A DNA stretch of 40,294 nt from Eggerthellaceae bacterium (GTDB lineage: Bacteria; Actinomycetota; Coriobacteriia; Coriobacteriales; Eggerthellaceae): NCBI GenBank assembly GCA_017440565.1, contig JAFSHA010000167.1, positions 1 to 40,294 on the forward strand, in the 5' to 3' direction. The notes beneath the pieces were generated by a model, which made no database searches, had not been told where the DNA came from, and saw only the letters and a list, made by a program, of their open reading frames with translations. The position numbers were made by a program, and so were the translations under genes. Below are positions 1 to 7,641 of this stretch, in pieces; positions within the stretch are counted from its first letter, which is position 1, and every line of letters starts with the position of its first letter.

Positions 1-782
1 GTTATCGGCTCTTTTTTGATTTTAATTTGTGCCCCCAATAACCATATTGGAGCAAAATCAGAACTGTTGCTTGTCGTTCTTTGATTTCCGCAGCAGCTTT
101 GAAAAATCAAAGCCGCCGTTTCTTTTTATTTTCTGATGAAACAGTGGGGTATGCAAGCCCGCCTCCCGCGTCGGATTAGCGCTCGGCGGGCTTGAGAGCG
201 AATCATGAGGGAAGACCGGTGCACAGAAGAGCTCGGCGTTGAACGTGGCCGCGCATCCACTAGCGCCAGGACGGTCGATTACGACCCTCAGCTGAAGACG
301 CGGGCGCCACGATGCCCATGCGCTCACAACATGTCGATGAAATAGCGGACTATTGTCGCCATCAAACTGCCTATCAAGCCAGCAGCCGCGAACATGGTCG
401 CGGACGATCTTGCCATGCCCTTGCCGCCTAGCGTATCTGACGGTGAATCGCTAGGCCAAATCCTCGTCAGGCATTCGGGCCATCGTTCCTCGTAAGTCCA
501 GCCGCTCTCGGCTCTAGCCGGCGCTCAAAGCAGGTTCGCCATACAGCCAACCTGAACCCGTTGCTCAGACCTCCAATGCCGGGACGTCCTCCTTCGCCTT
601 CCTTGGCTCCTCCACGCTCGCTCAGAACCAGGCTCGTCAGGCAAGGCGCGAAAAACTTTTGCTGCGCAAAACTCGGGCCCTGCCGGGTTTTCGCTTTCCT
701 CCTTGCCTTCGGCCAGAACCTGCGCGGCTTCCGGATCACAAGGCAGGCCAAAGGGGCCGGCCACGAACAAACGGAGGTCATC
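1..782. other. No gene supported in this stretch
   Basis: This is 782 bases with no reading frame I trust. The first 150 bases are AT-rich and the rest is GC-rich. Open frames on both strands exist but lack ribosome binding sites or family resemblance. A minus-strand frame at 324-416 would give a 30-residue hydrophobic peptide, but its Shine-Dalgarno is poor. The last part (about 640-780) is the leader of the gene at 783. Confidence 0.4.
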
Positions 783-1148
783 ATGAGCAATTTCGAACTT
801 CAGGAGAAGGCAATCCAGGCAGCAACCCGCTTCATCGAGCGCAAGGGCTTCGAGCTTCTCGAGACCGGTTGGACTTCCCCCGAGGGAACCACAATCGACC
901 TGATCGCCAGCGACGAGGACTCCCTGGTCTTCATCGACGTCACCGCCACCGAGTACGGCGAGGGTGGCTTCGAGGGCGGCAAGGTCTCTCGCAGCGACCT
1001 TGAGATCGCGGCAGCTTCCTGGCTCGCGGGCAACTCGCCCGAAGGCGACATTCAGGTCCGCTTCGACATCATCGACATGCTTGTCGTGAGCGCCGACAGG
1101 GCCCTCCTGAGGCACCACATCAACGCCTTCAGCTGCGGGGTCGAGTAA
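783..1148 (+). CDS. YraN/UPF0102-like restriction-nuclease-fold protein
   Basis: The product is 121 residues. The start ATG at 783 follows GGAGG at about 773 with good spacing. Residues 15-55 follow the YraN pattern: a helix with ERKGFELLETGW, then a strand with TIDLIA and a strand with LVFIDVTA. In YraN proteins these strands carry the PD-(D/E)XK metal site (GEID followed by E-V-K). Here the glutamate before ID is threonine and the E-V-K triad reads D-V-T, so the canonical lysine is missing and nuclease activity is doubtful. YraN-type proteins are linked to DNA processing and some travel with conjugative elements. The gene stands alone, convergent with the one at 1220-1516, and ends at a strong hairpin. 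The fold assignment is moderate; the function is open. Confidence 0.6.
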   Translation: MSNFELQEKAIQAATRFIERKGFELLETGWTSPEGTTIDLIASDEDSLVFIDVTATEYGEGGFEGGKVSRSDLEIAAASWLAGNSPEGDIQVRFDIIDMLVVSADRALLRHHINAFSCGVE

Positions 1149-1182
1149 TCGACCTCCATCCCGGCCCCCGCTGGAGGGCCGG

Positions 1183-1210
1183 GAGCCCCTCGGGTTCGCC
1201 CGAGGGGCTC
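1183..1210. terminator. Bidirectional hairpin between convergent genes
   Basis: A perfect 12-bp stem (GAGCCCCTCGGG and its complement) closes on a TTCG tetraloop. It lies between the stops of the convergent genes at 1148 and 1220. There is no long T tract on either side, so it is a terminator by position and stability. Confidence 0.7.
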
Positions 1211-1219
1211 TTCCGTGCT

Positions 1220-1516
1220 TTATCGGCCTTCCCTCATGATTCGCTCTGCGGCCGCGATGACGCGGTCTAGCTGGTCGGAGAAGTTCTTCTTCGAGGATGC
1301 GTCCATCGATTCGTCGTTCTCGTCGCAATCGAGCAGCTCGGAGAAGGTGGCCCCGCCGAACTTCTCCACGGCGATCCTCTCTACTTCCGCGATGAAAGCC
1401 TCGGCATGCTCTGCGGGAATCGCGACGCCGGCTTGGACCTCGCAATCCTCGGGGTCGTCGTACATGTCGATCACGACGAACTGCTTGTTGAGCTTCGAGT
1501 AGTCCTTCATGGCCAT
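1220..1516 (-). CDS. Small acidic protein of unknown function
   Basis: The product is 98 residues and I do not recognise it. ATG at 1516 follows AAGGAAGG with 4 bases between; a second ATG two codons later (1510) is possible. Third codon positions are strongly G/C, as in the neighbouring genes, which is why this strand was chosen over the shorter overlapping plus-strand frame. The protein is rich in Asp and Glu, has no membrane segment, and looks like a mixed alpha/beta domain with a helical C-terminal half. It is divergent from parA: the 245 bases between them carry the operator at 1620-1639 and the parA promoter, so both genes could share control. Confidence 0.6.
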   Translation of the reverse strand: MAMKDYSKLNKQFVVIDMYDDPEDCEVQAGVAIPAEHAEAFIAEVERIAVEKFGGATFSELLDCDENDESMDASSKKNFSDQLDRVIAAAERIMREGR

Positions 1517-1619
1517 GCTACCTTCCTTAAAACGGGATACGCCGGTTTTCTCTAGGCATAGTCATACACGAATTGAACCTCATTTGCGACTGACAAACCT
1601 TAGCCATTGGCTAGGTATA

Positions 1620-1639
1620 CCGATACAAAAACGTATCGG
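1620..1639. promoter_or_regulatory. Operator palindrome CCGATAC-N6-GTATCGG at the parAB promoter
   Basis: The arms are CCGATAC and GTATCGG with a 6-base AAAAAC spacer. It overlaps the expected -35/spacer region of the parA promoter. The same palindrome recurs at 25310, 25350, 25953, 26021 and 26246. A degraded half site (GATACAATCGGTAATAC) follows at 1645-1661. The likely ligand is the XRE regulator encoded at 25419-25850 (inference). Confidence 0.75.
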
Positions 1640-1643
1640 TCTG

Positions 1644-1652
1644 TGATACAAT
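1644..1652 (+). promoter_or_regulatory. Extended -10 promoter element for parAB
   Basis: TGATACAAT fits an extended -10 (TGn then TACAAT, 5 of 6 to TATAAT). No good -35 is visible 17 bases upstream, where the operator lies. Transcription would start near 1659, leaving a leader of about 100 bases with the hairpin at 1711-1738. Confidence 0.5.
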
Positions 1653-1710
1653 CGGTAATACATGATGAAGATTCTGGTTACACGAACTCCATCCAGCCAA
1701 CCGAATACGC

Positions 1711-1754
1711 AGCCCCTCACTTCCACGACCTCGGGGCTGCAAGACGCAAAGGAG
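1711..1754 (+). promoter_or_regulatory. Leader hairpin (CTTCCAC loop) plus AGACGCAAAGGAG ribosome binding site of parA
   Basis: Stem AGCCCC (1711-1716) pairs with GGGGCT (1733-1738), and the loop contains CTTCCAC. It is followed by AGACGCAAAGGAG at 1742-1754, 7 bases before the parA ATG. The same arrangement precedes mobC, the SSB-like gene and the pilin gene. Confidence 0.6.
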
Positions 1755-1761
1755 CTTTCCC

Positions 1762-2529
1762 ATGCGAACCCTTGCAGTGAGCAACTACAAGGGCGGGGTG
1801 GGCAAGACGACCACGGCCGTAAACCTTGCCGCAATATACGCGGCACGCGGCCTCAGAGTCCTGCTCATCGACCTGGATCCCCAGGCATCCGCCACCGACT
1901 ACTTCGGCCTGTACGACCGGGCCGCCGAGGACGGCAGGACATCCATCCAGCTTCTCTACGAGAACGCTGCGGTAGAGGACGTCGCATACGATACTGGCAT
2001 CGAGGACCTGTCCGTGATCCCGTCCATCATTGAGTTGACCGACCAGAACGAGCTGATGCTCCGAGAGCAGAGGCTGAGGTTCGCCCTGGACGACTGCGCG
2101 GGGGACTACGACGTCGCCATCATCGACTGCAGCCCTACTATGAAGAGGCTTGCATTCAACGCTTATCTCGCAGCAGCAGACTCTGGCATGGTCGTCATCC
2201 CCGTGAAGCTGGACTCCACCGTCATGCGTGGCACGGCGCTCACCGTGAACGCGATCACCGCGATTGCCGACGCGCTCCGCATGGCTGTGCCTGAGTATAA
2301 AATCCTCAGGACCTGCGTCCCCGGCCGCATGACCAATGCGGAGAGGACCGGCGAGGCCGTGCTGGACAGGTTCTTCCCCGACAAGCAGCTCGCCAACGTC
2401 ATCCACGCGTCATCGAAGGTCTGCGAGGGCAGCTGGCAGTGGAAGCCCGTCTCGGTTTTCGAGCCGGGCAGCAGGCCTGCAAGGGATTACGAGGCGCTTG
2501 CCGACGAAATCTGGGAGGCGCTGTCATGA
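1762..2529 (+). CDS. parA: ParA/Soj-family partition ATPase
   Basis: The product is 255 residues, the usual length for a Soj-type ParA. The deviant Walker A (KGGVGKTTTAVNLA, about residues 10-23) is followed by the ParA switch DLDPQASAT at about 37-45 and a Walker B-like IIDCSP near 119. These ATPases bind nucleoid DNA as ATP dimers and move ParB-bound circles. Start ATG at 1762 follows AAGGAG. The gene overlaps parB by ATGA at 2526-2529, so the two are translationally coupled. On an ICE, parAB stabilises the excised or replicating circle or the early post-transfer state. The promoter carries an operator shared with the integration module. Confidence 0.93.
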   Translation: MRTLAVSNYKGGVGKTTTAVNLAAIYAARGLRVLLIDLDPQASATDYFGLYDRAAEDGRTSIQLLYENAAVEDVAYDTGIEDLSVIPSIIELTDQNELMLREQRLRFALDDCAGDYDVAIIDCSPTMKRLAFNAYLAAADSGMVVIPVKLDSTVMRGTALTVNAITAIADALRMAVPEYKILRTCVPGRMTNAERTGEAVLDRFFPDKQLANVIHASSKVCEGSWQWKPVSVFEPGSRPARDYEALADEIWEALS

Positions 2530-3455
2530 GCGCCATGGACGTAGCAAGCGGCTTCAGTATCAGCGGCCTTCTCGATGCCGGCGCCCAGACGGCAAGCAGG
2601 TTTCCAGTAAAGGAGATACCTCTCTCGGACATCCAGGAGCACCCCGCCAACATCGCGTACTCGATGGACGAGGAGGGAATTGCGAAGCTCGCCGACTCCA
2701 TCCAGCGCGACGGTCTCACCGACCTCCCTCTGGTCAGGAGGCTGCAGGGCGGGGGATTCCAGATGATCTCAGGTCATCGCAGGATGGCAGCCTACAGGCT
2801 CCTCTCCAAGCAGGGTCCCTCCTACTCGAAGATCCCCTGCAGGATCGCATCCGACATCTCCGACGAGCAGGCACTCACGCTTCTCCACACAGCAAACTTC
2901 TTCACCCGCTCGCTGACGGTGACCGAGCGCGCTGCGGCGACCAAGGCCCTCGGCATCCAGGTCGAGCAGATGCGCGCAGCAGACCCGTCCCTTGCCGGCG
3001 TGCGCACCGAGGACGTCAAGGCGCGCATCGTGGAGGTGATGACCGGCCGCAAGGTCAGCGGCAAGACCATCAAACGCGAGGAGGCCTTGGCCGACAAGGT
3101 CGCAAAGCTCATCCCGGAGTGGCGCGAGGTCGCAGACTCGGGCGAGCTGTCCGCCAAGGCTATCGATGCGCTGGAAAGGTCGGGAGAGGCGACGCAGAGA
3201 TCGGCGTTCGACAAATGGGCGGAGTCGCCGAGAACGAAGGCGGCGACAACCGAGCTGGTCGCCTCGATGACGGCCTCCGAGCCCGCCGCCGACAAGCGGC
3301 TTGTAAGCGCCGAGAAGGCGCTCAGCCGCTTCGTCGCGAACCTTCCCAAGAACTCTAGTGCGGCGGACTCCGAGACAATAGACCGCATCGCGGAGCTGGC
3401 CCGCCAGGCCGCGAATGCGGTCTCAGGGTTCACCGATGCCCATGGGGCTCGGTAG
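2526..3455 (+). CDS. parB: ParB-like centromere-binding protein
   Basis: The product is 309 residues. Start ATG at 2526 overlaps the parA stop. The N-terminal ParB/Srx-type domain shows IPLSDIQEHPANIAYSM and the nucleotide-binding GG.QMISGHRRMAAYRLL motif (CTPase box in this family, about residues 78-95). A middle helical KorB-like HTH region follows at about 120-200 (TVTERAAATKAL, GRKVSGKTIKREEAL). The C-terminal third is a helical dimerisation region. With ParA it forms a partition complex. No classical TGTTTCACGTGAAACA parS was seen in the window; the palindromes at 15375, 17815 and 21712 are candidates (inference). Confidence 0.88.
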   Translation: MSAMDVASGFSISGLLDAGAQTASRFPVKEIPLSDIQEHPANIAYSMDEEGIAKLADSIQRDGLTDLPLVRRLQGGGFQMISGHRRMAAYRLLSKQGPSYSKIPCRIASDISDEQALTLLHTANFFTRSLTVTERAAATKALGIQVEQMRAADPSLAGVRTEDVKARIVEVMTGRKVSGKTIKREEALADKVAKLIPEWREVADSGELSAKAIDALERSGEATQRSAFDKWAESPRTKAATTELVASMTASEPAADKRLVSAEKALSRFVANLPKNSSAADSETIDRIAELARQAANAVSGFTDAHGAR

Positions 3456-3477
3456 AACCCGTCATATTCGAATCGTA

Positions 3478-3655
3478 GCGAGTAACTCATTGCGTATTAC
3501 AACGCAATGACTCGTGTCGGAGGTGGGTCGGGGCGCTTCCACCCCGGATAAAAGCAGCATCCGGGAAACCCTCCCCGACCTCCGACAACCGGAAGCGGCA
3601 ATACGACTTCCACCGTCGCCGCTCCCTTCACGGGGGATCCCCCGTGGCCCCTAAA
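3478..3655. other. Candidate origin of transfer (oriT) with nested hairpins
   Basis: This is an intergenic region directly upstream of mobC-relaxase, dense in inverted repeats. CATTGCGT (3488-3495) pairs with ACGCAATG (3502-3509). GTCGGAGGT (3516-3524) pairs with ACCTCCGAC (3578-3586). Nested inside are GGTCGGGG (3526-3533) with CCCCGACC (3573-3580), and CCCGGAT (3543-3549) with ATCCGGG (3559-3565). A perfect 18-bp palindrome CACGGGGGATCCCCCGTG is at 3629-3646. CTTCCAC loops occur twice (stems CGGGG/CCCCG at 3529-3546 and CGAC/GTCG at 3604-3618). Position beside the relaxosome genes and the nested hairpins suit oriT. The nick site cannot be assigned by eye, and part of the structure may act in mobC mRNA. 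Confidence 0.6.
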
Positions 3656-3673
3656 AGACGCAAGGAGACAACG

Positions 3674-4099
3674 ATGGGCGAATACACGCGCACCGTGAGC
3701 TGCCGCATGACAGAGGAGGACAGGCAGCTCCTGGACAAGAGAGCGGAGGCCCTGGAGCTAGCGAACTCCGAGGCAATCCGCGCCCTCCTCAGGCTTCCCA
3801 TATCGGACCCCGACGAGCTTGCCGCAATAGACGCAGGCAGCCGCGTCGTCGTCATCGACGCGAAGACCATGGGCCGCATCAACCGTGAGCTCATCCGATG
3901 GGGACGCCACTACAACCAGGCGGTCAGGGCCCTGAACACCATCGCCATGTTCGTGAGGAACAAGGGCGGCATCGACCCGCAGGTCGCAAAGGAGCAGCTA
4001 ACCAAGGCAGCTACCGAGCTCGAGCTCGTCCAAGGCTCCGTCGAAGAGATCAAGGACATGGTCCAGGCGGTCCACGAGTCCGAGAGGTTCTGGCGGTAG
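3674..4099 (+). CDS. mobC: MobC-like relaxosome accessory protein
   Basis: The product is 141 residues. ATG at 3674 is chosen because AGACGCAAGGAG ends 6 bases upstream; an upstream in-frame GTG at 3644 lies inside the 18-bp palindrome. The N-terminus (YTRTVSCRMTEEDRQLLDKRAEALELANSEAIRALL) has the ribbon-helix-helix pattern of MobC proteins. The C-terminal part shows the MobC-like INRELIRWGRHYNQAVRALNTI segment, followed by a helix. MobC proteins bind oriT and help the relaxase melt the nick region. It is followed after 2 bases by the relaxase gene, so the two form one operon. Confidence 0.85.
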   Translation: MGEYTRTVSCRMTEEDRQLLDKRAEALELANSEAIRALLRLPISDPDELAAIDAGSRVVVIDAKTMGRINRELIRWGRHYNQAVRALNTIAMFVRNKGGIDPQVAKEQLTKAATELELVQGSVEEIKDMVQAVHESERFWR

Positions 4100-4101
4100 C
4101 C

Positions 4102-5403
4102 ATGGCGGTGCTCAAGGCGATCAACGGGCACACAGGATGCGGCCGCATAAAGGACTACCTGGAGAAGGGCGGAAGGGCGCTTCTCCGAGACTTCTTCAAC
4201 CTGTCCTGGGACGAGGTCGAGGACAGGGGCTTGGACGAAGCCCTCAAAGACGAAGTGGAGTGGGCTCTTGAGATGGACGCGCTTCGTCACGACTACGGAA
4301 ACGACGAGCCGTGGAAAGGGAAGCGCGCCATCACCTTCCGCCACTACGTGATCTCCCCCGACCCCGGCGACAACATCGACCTCGAAGGATTACGTGAGCT
4401 AACTCGTGCCTGGGTGAGGAAGCATTTCTCCGACTATCAGGTGGCCGTCATCTACCACGACGACAACAGGCAAAGGATTCCGCATGCCCACATCGTGGTG
4501 AACAACACGAACCTCGAGACGGGAAACCGGCTGCACATCCCGAATGCACTGGACATGAACCGCAGCCTCCAGGAGGTGGCGAAGGCCAGGGGGCTGACGG
4601 CCTTCGACAACGAGATGCCGAAGGGCAGGGTGGGGCAGAGCGACCCCAAAACCCCTCCCCGACCTCGAACACGGTGGGCCTCGTACATCAACAAAGCCGA
4701 GCGCGGAATCCTCGACGCCGGCGCGTACTCGTGGGTCAGCGACATCAGGAACAGGGTGTCCGTGGCGAAGGTGCTGTCCCGCAACGAGGGGGAGTTCATG
4801 CGGATCCTGGAGCTCATGGAGGTCGAGGTCGCCGAAAACTCGCCCCACGCCCCAAGGGAGGACTGGATCTTCTCCCTTGCCGACCAGCCGTCGAAGAAGG
4901 TCTCCGGGGAAAGGCTCGGTATGTCTTTCGGAAGGATCGCGTTGACGGAGCGCTTCGAGCGCATCGGCTCCTACCATCCGGACGCAGCATCATCCAGGGC
5001 GATCCTGTCGCAGGCAACCGATGCGGTTGAGATCAACGACTTGGCAGAGCTGGGAAACCTGGCGAAGACCGTCGAGACGAACGCAAGGTATTCCATCGGG
5101 TCAGGCGCCGACTACGGCAGGCGAATCGAGACCTTGCAAAGGCGTATGGAGCGCGAAACGGAGCCCAAGGCTGCAGCCAAGTGCGCCGAGCGCATCGAGG
5201 AGCTGAACGCCGCCAGGGATTACGCAGCCGAGCACGGCCTGGTTCCCAGTGAGACGGCCAGAAACGCCGCCAGGAGTGGTGACGCCGGACGATGGCAGTA
5301 CGAACCCAGAGGCAGGCAAAACGGCTCCCAGAGGGCCGCTCAGGGTTCCTCTGCCGCAAGGCAACGAGACAACGAGAGGCGACAGGAAGGACGCAGCCGA
5401 TGA
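4102..5403 (+). CDS. MOBP-type relaxase (conjugative nickase)
   Basis: The product is 433 residues, start ATG at 4102, 2 bases after the mobC stop. Relaxases nick oriT and stay covalently bound through a tyrosine. The three-histidine metal motif is visible as H119 (YHDDN) and H128/H130 (RIPHAHIVVNNTN). A tyrosine at residue 19 (RIKDYLEKGG) is the natural catalytic candidate for motif I. Residues about 60-135 hold the fold core (AITFRHYVISPDP). The C-terminal half is helical and basic (about residues 290-433), ending in a low-complexity Arg/Gln tail. The stop overlaps the next ATG (ATGA at 5400). Family assignment is firm; the catalytic tyrosine is inferred. Confidence 0.9.
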   Translation: MAVLKAINGHTGCGRIKDYLEKGGRALLRDFFNLSWDEVEDRGLDEALKDEVEWALEMDALRHDYGNDEPWKGKRAITFRHYVISPDPGDNIDLEGLRELTRAWVRKHFSDYQVAVIYHDDNRQRIPHAHIVVNNTNLETGNRLHIPNALDMNRSLQEVAKARGLTAFDNEMPKGRVGQSDPKTPPRPRTRWASYINKAERGILDAGAYSWVSDIRNRVSVAKVLSRNEGEFMRILELMEVEVAENSPHAPREDWIFSLADQPSKKVSGERLGMSFGRIALTERFERIGSYHPDAASSRAILSQATDAVEINDLAELGNLAKTVETNARYSIGSGADYGRRIETLQRRMERETEPKAAAKCAERIEELNAARDYAAEHGLVPSETARNAARSGDAGRWQYEPRGRQNGSQRAAQGSSAARQRDNERRQEGRSR

Positions 5404-5975
5404 AGGTTCAGATCAAGTACCGGGACGGGCGGCTGGACGTGTTCGACACGGACTCCTACACGCCCTCCCAGCCGTTCGGGGACGGCTGCATGCTGGCGAA
5501 CTACGAGGTCCGCTTCGACCAGCTGGAGAAGGGCCTGTGGCTGCAAGCGCATTTCTACGAGACGGACCCGCGCTTCAAGGAGGACCTTGAGGACGACGTT
5601 GTCCCAGTCGGCCGAAGGGCCATGGGCTGGCGCTTCCTCCTCGCTGAGGAAGGCGAGCTGAGAGACGTTGAGCAGGTGCTCGTTGACGGAGAGCGCATGC
5701 TTGTCCGCATGGGTGATGGCCTGGTGGACGTCATGCGGCTCGACTGCGCATCGGCGCTGCTCCTCTCGGATGGAGGCGGACCGTCCTTGGCAAGCCAGCT
5801 CCAAGGCGTAGTGGATGTGCTTAGAGCGTCGAATGACGCGATGGATGACGAGGCTGTAGCGAATCTCGCAGGAGCCTCGTGGGAGGCACTGGCATGGGCA
5901 AGGGAGCTGCAACCCTTGCAGCAGATTGAGGTTGAGAGCGAAGAGGAAGGTTGGATGGACTATGAAGGCGATTAG
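5400..5975 (+). CDS. Hypothetical protein in the mobilization operon
   Basis: The product is 191 residues and I do not recognise it. The start ATG at 5400 overlaps the relaxase stop, so translation is coupled. It is soluble and very acidic, with a beta-rich N-terminal half (MKVQIKYRDGRLDVFDT, then LANYEVRFDQLEKGLWLQAHFYE) and a helical C-terminal half. It ends in a run of Glu and Asp (EVESEEEGWMDYEGD). No catalytic motif is visible. Its place directly behind mobC-relaxase suggests a transfer-linked or establishment role, but that is inference only. Confidence 0.7.
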   Translation: MKVQIKYRDGRLDVFDTDSYTPSQPFGDGCMLANYEVRFDQLEKGLWLQAHFYETDPRFKEDLEDDVVPVGRRAMGWRFLLAEEGELRDVEQVLVDGERMLVRMGDGLVDVMRLDCASALLLSDGGGPSLASQLQGVVDVLRASNDAMDDEAVANLAGASWEALAWARELQPLQQIEVESEEEGWMDYEGD

Positions 5976-6043
5976 CGTGATCTTCGGAGCCGTCGGCAAG
6001 TTCTGCAGGTGGCTTATCAAGGCAGTGTTCAGGTTCATGTGAG
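5963..6043 (+). CDS. Candidate 26-residue amphipathic peptide
   Basis: ATG at 5963 overlaps the end of the previous gene (stop 5973-5975) in another frame. The frame runs 26 codons to TGA and encodes a basic, hydrophobic peptide (MKAISVIFGAVGKF then CRWLIKAVFRFM) that could form a membrane-seeking helix. Its Shine-Dalgarno is weak (AGGAAGG about 12 bases upstream), so translation would depend on coupling. It may be chance. Confidence 0.3.
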
Positions 6044-6412
6044 CCGTCTCCCGCGTCGCGGGGCCGTCGGCACCGCGATCGAACCGTGCCAAAAACACAA
6101 TGGTTATTACCGTATCAGTGATAGAGGCGATAACTATGACACGTTGCATACCGCAATGGCTCAGTCCCGTAGTGGAAGCCCCGAGCTCACCTGGCTCGGC
6201 TCCCGGGAATCGCCCTGGAACCGTCGGCGTCCGCCCGGTAGAACCACTCACAATCGGGATCCGCAAGGACCCCAAGACCCTGGGCGTTTGCGGCGGCCAT
6301 CCATACACTGTTTTCGTCATTGCATGCAATTGTAGAATACACAAATCCCCAAAACGGAATATAATTCAATTTTGGGGAATACACACAACGTACGTTGTTG
6401 AGGAGGATACCT
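6044..6412. other. Intergenic region with ATPase-gene promoter
   Basis: These 369 bases lie between the mobilization operon and the ATPase gene. The left part holds no gene I can support; an open plus-strand frame from 6100 or 6136 has no good ribosome binding site. The right 80 bases are AT-rich and carry the promoter and inverted repeat listed separately, a direct repeat GAATACACA (6335-6343 and 6377-6385) and a palindrome CAACGTACGTTG (6386-6397). Confidence 0.5.
6346..6378. promoter_or_regulatory. Inverted repeat TCCCCAAAA / TTTTGGGGA around a TATAAT box
   Basis: The 9-bp arms at 6346-6354 and 6370-6378 flank a 15-base loop that contains a perfect TATAAT at 6360-6365, the likely -10 of the ATPase gene. 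A repressor bound to the arms would cover the promoter. A second copy with the same arms and the same 15-base spacing sits over the stop codon of that gene (7609-7641). Confidence 0.6.
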
Positions 6413-7624
6413 GTGAAGCTTATTGAACGAACGGCGTACCTTTCGGAGATGTTGGAGCTTGCCGATACGCCGGACATCAAAGTCATCACCGGCGTCCGCA
6501 GGTCGGGCAAGTCGAAGCTTCTGGAGGCCCTGGCGCAGAAGATCTCCGAGCGACAGCCCGACGCGAACATCATCCGCATCAACTACAACCTCACGGACTT
6601 CGAGGACATCCTGGACTACCGCTCCATGGAGGCATACGTGGAGGAGCACTACGTGCCCGGCCGGCAGAACTACCTCTTCATCGACGAGGTGCAGATGTGC
6701 AGGTCCTTCGAGAAGGCGATAAACAGTCTGCACGCCAGGGAGAAGTACAGCATATTCGTCACCGGCTCGAACGCCTTCCTGCAGAGCAGCGATCTGGCGA
6801 CCCTGTTCGTGGGCAGGACGTACGAGATCCCTGTCTACCCGTTCTCCTTCCGGGAGTACCTCGCATACTACCCGTCCCAGAACATCTACGACAGCCTGAC
6901 CAGCTACATCTCGGATGGGGGCATGGCGGGGTCGTACCTGTACAGGACCGAGGAGCAGAAGCGGCGCTATATCGACTCCGAGGTCCTGAACGCCCTGGTG
7001 GTGCGGGATATCGTGAGCAAGTACAAGCTGAAGAACGAGCAGCTGCTCCATGCGCTCATCGACTACCTCATGGACAATGTCGGGAACCTCACGTCCATCC
7101 GGTCGATTGCCGACACGCTCGAGTCGAACAGGACGAAGGCCGACCACAAGACGATCGGCAAGTACGTCGACGCGCTATGCAAGGCGTTCGCCTTCTACCG
7201 AATCCGCCGATACGACATCCGCGGAAAGAGGTACCTGAGGTCGGAGGACAAGTACTACCTCGTCGACCAGTCGTTTAGGTTCGCCCGCCTCGGCACCAAG
7301 AACATGGACTACGGCCGAGTGCTGGAGAACATCGTCGCCATGGAGCTCCTTCGGCGCGGCTACGAGGTGTACGTCGGCGTGCTGTACAAGAAGGAGATAG
7401 ACTTCGTCGCCATCAAGCAGGGCGAGAAGCTCTACATCCAGGTTGCGAACAGCATATCCGAGGAGCGCACGTTCGAACGAGAGGTGGCCCCCCTGCTGGC
7501 GGTAAGGGACGCCTACCCGAAGATCCTGATAGCGCGCACATACCAGCCCGAATACCAGTACGAAGGCATACGAATTATCGACGCCGCCGATTGGCTGTGC
7601 GGTTCGAATCCCCAAAATCAATAG
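6413..7624 (+). CDS. AAA-family ATPase with C-terminal DUF4143 domain
   Basis: The product is 403 residues. GTG at 6413 is taken as start because GAGGAGG precedes it by about 6 bases. Walker A is VITGVRRSGKSKLLE (about residues 24-38) and Walker B is NYLFIDEVQ (about 85-93), followed by a sensor-like FVTGSNAFLQSS. The C-terminal domain has the DUF4143 signature: LENIVAMELLRRGYEVYVG, then a nuclease-like pattern KKEIDFVAIKQGEKLYIQVA, whose E-I-D-F-V and Q-V-A strands resemble a PD-(D/E)XK fold. Members are widespread in bacteria and archaea and their role is poorly known. The gene forms its own unit between the mobilization operon and the secretion operon, flanked by matching inverted repeats. 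Confidence 0.85.
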   Translation: MKLIERTAYLSEMLELADTPDIKVITGVRRSGKSKLLEALAQKISERQPDANIIRINYNLTDFEDILDYRSMEAYVEEHYVPGRQNYLFIDEVQMCRSFEKAINSLHAREKYSIFVTGSNAFLQSSDLATLFVGRTYEIPVYPFSFREYLAYYPSQNIYDSLTSYISDGGMAGSYLYRTEEQKRRYIDSEVLNALVVRDIVSKYKLKNEQLLHALIDYLMDNVGNLTSIRSIADTLESNRTKADHKTIGKYVDALCKAFAFYRIRRYDIRGKRYLRSEDKYYLVDQSFRFARLGTKNMDYGRVLENIVAMELLRRGYEVYVGVLYKKEIDFVAIKQGEKLYIQVANSISEERTFEREVAPLLAVRDAYPKILIARTYQPEYQYEGIRIIDAADWLCGSNPQNQ

Positions 7625-7641
7625 CACTTGCTTTTTGGGGA
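7609..7641. repeat. Downstream copy of the TCCCCAAAA / TTTTGGGGA inverted repeat
   Basis: Arms at 7609-7617 and 7633-7641 are separated by 15 bases, the same geometry as at 6346-6378. The left arm encodes the last residues of the ATPase (PQNQ), and the stop codon is in the loop. It may act as a second operator, a terminator hairpin or a cassette boundary. Confidence 0.6.

Noticed and set aside
1-60. Left attachment site of the element
   Set aside because: No copy of the guaA 3' end or of the arm-type repeats was found at the left edge.
58-327. 89-codon minus-strand frame near the left edge
   Set aside because: No Shine-Dalgarno, mixed codon use and no recognisable motif.
324-416. 30-residue hydrophobic minus-strand peptide
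   Set aside because: The open frame extends upstream of the ATG without another start, and the ribosome binding site is poor; likely chance or a remnant.
1215-1502. 95-codon plus-strand frame
   Set aside because: It is Ser-rich and opposite the 98-residue minus-strand gene, which has the better start and codon pattern.
6100-6426. Plus-strand frame before the ATPase gene
   Set aside because: No good ribosome binding site; it runs through the promoter and inverted repeat of the ATPase gene.
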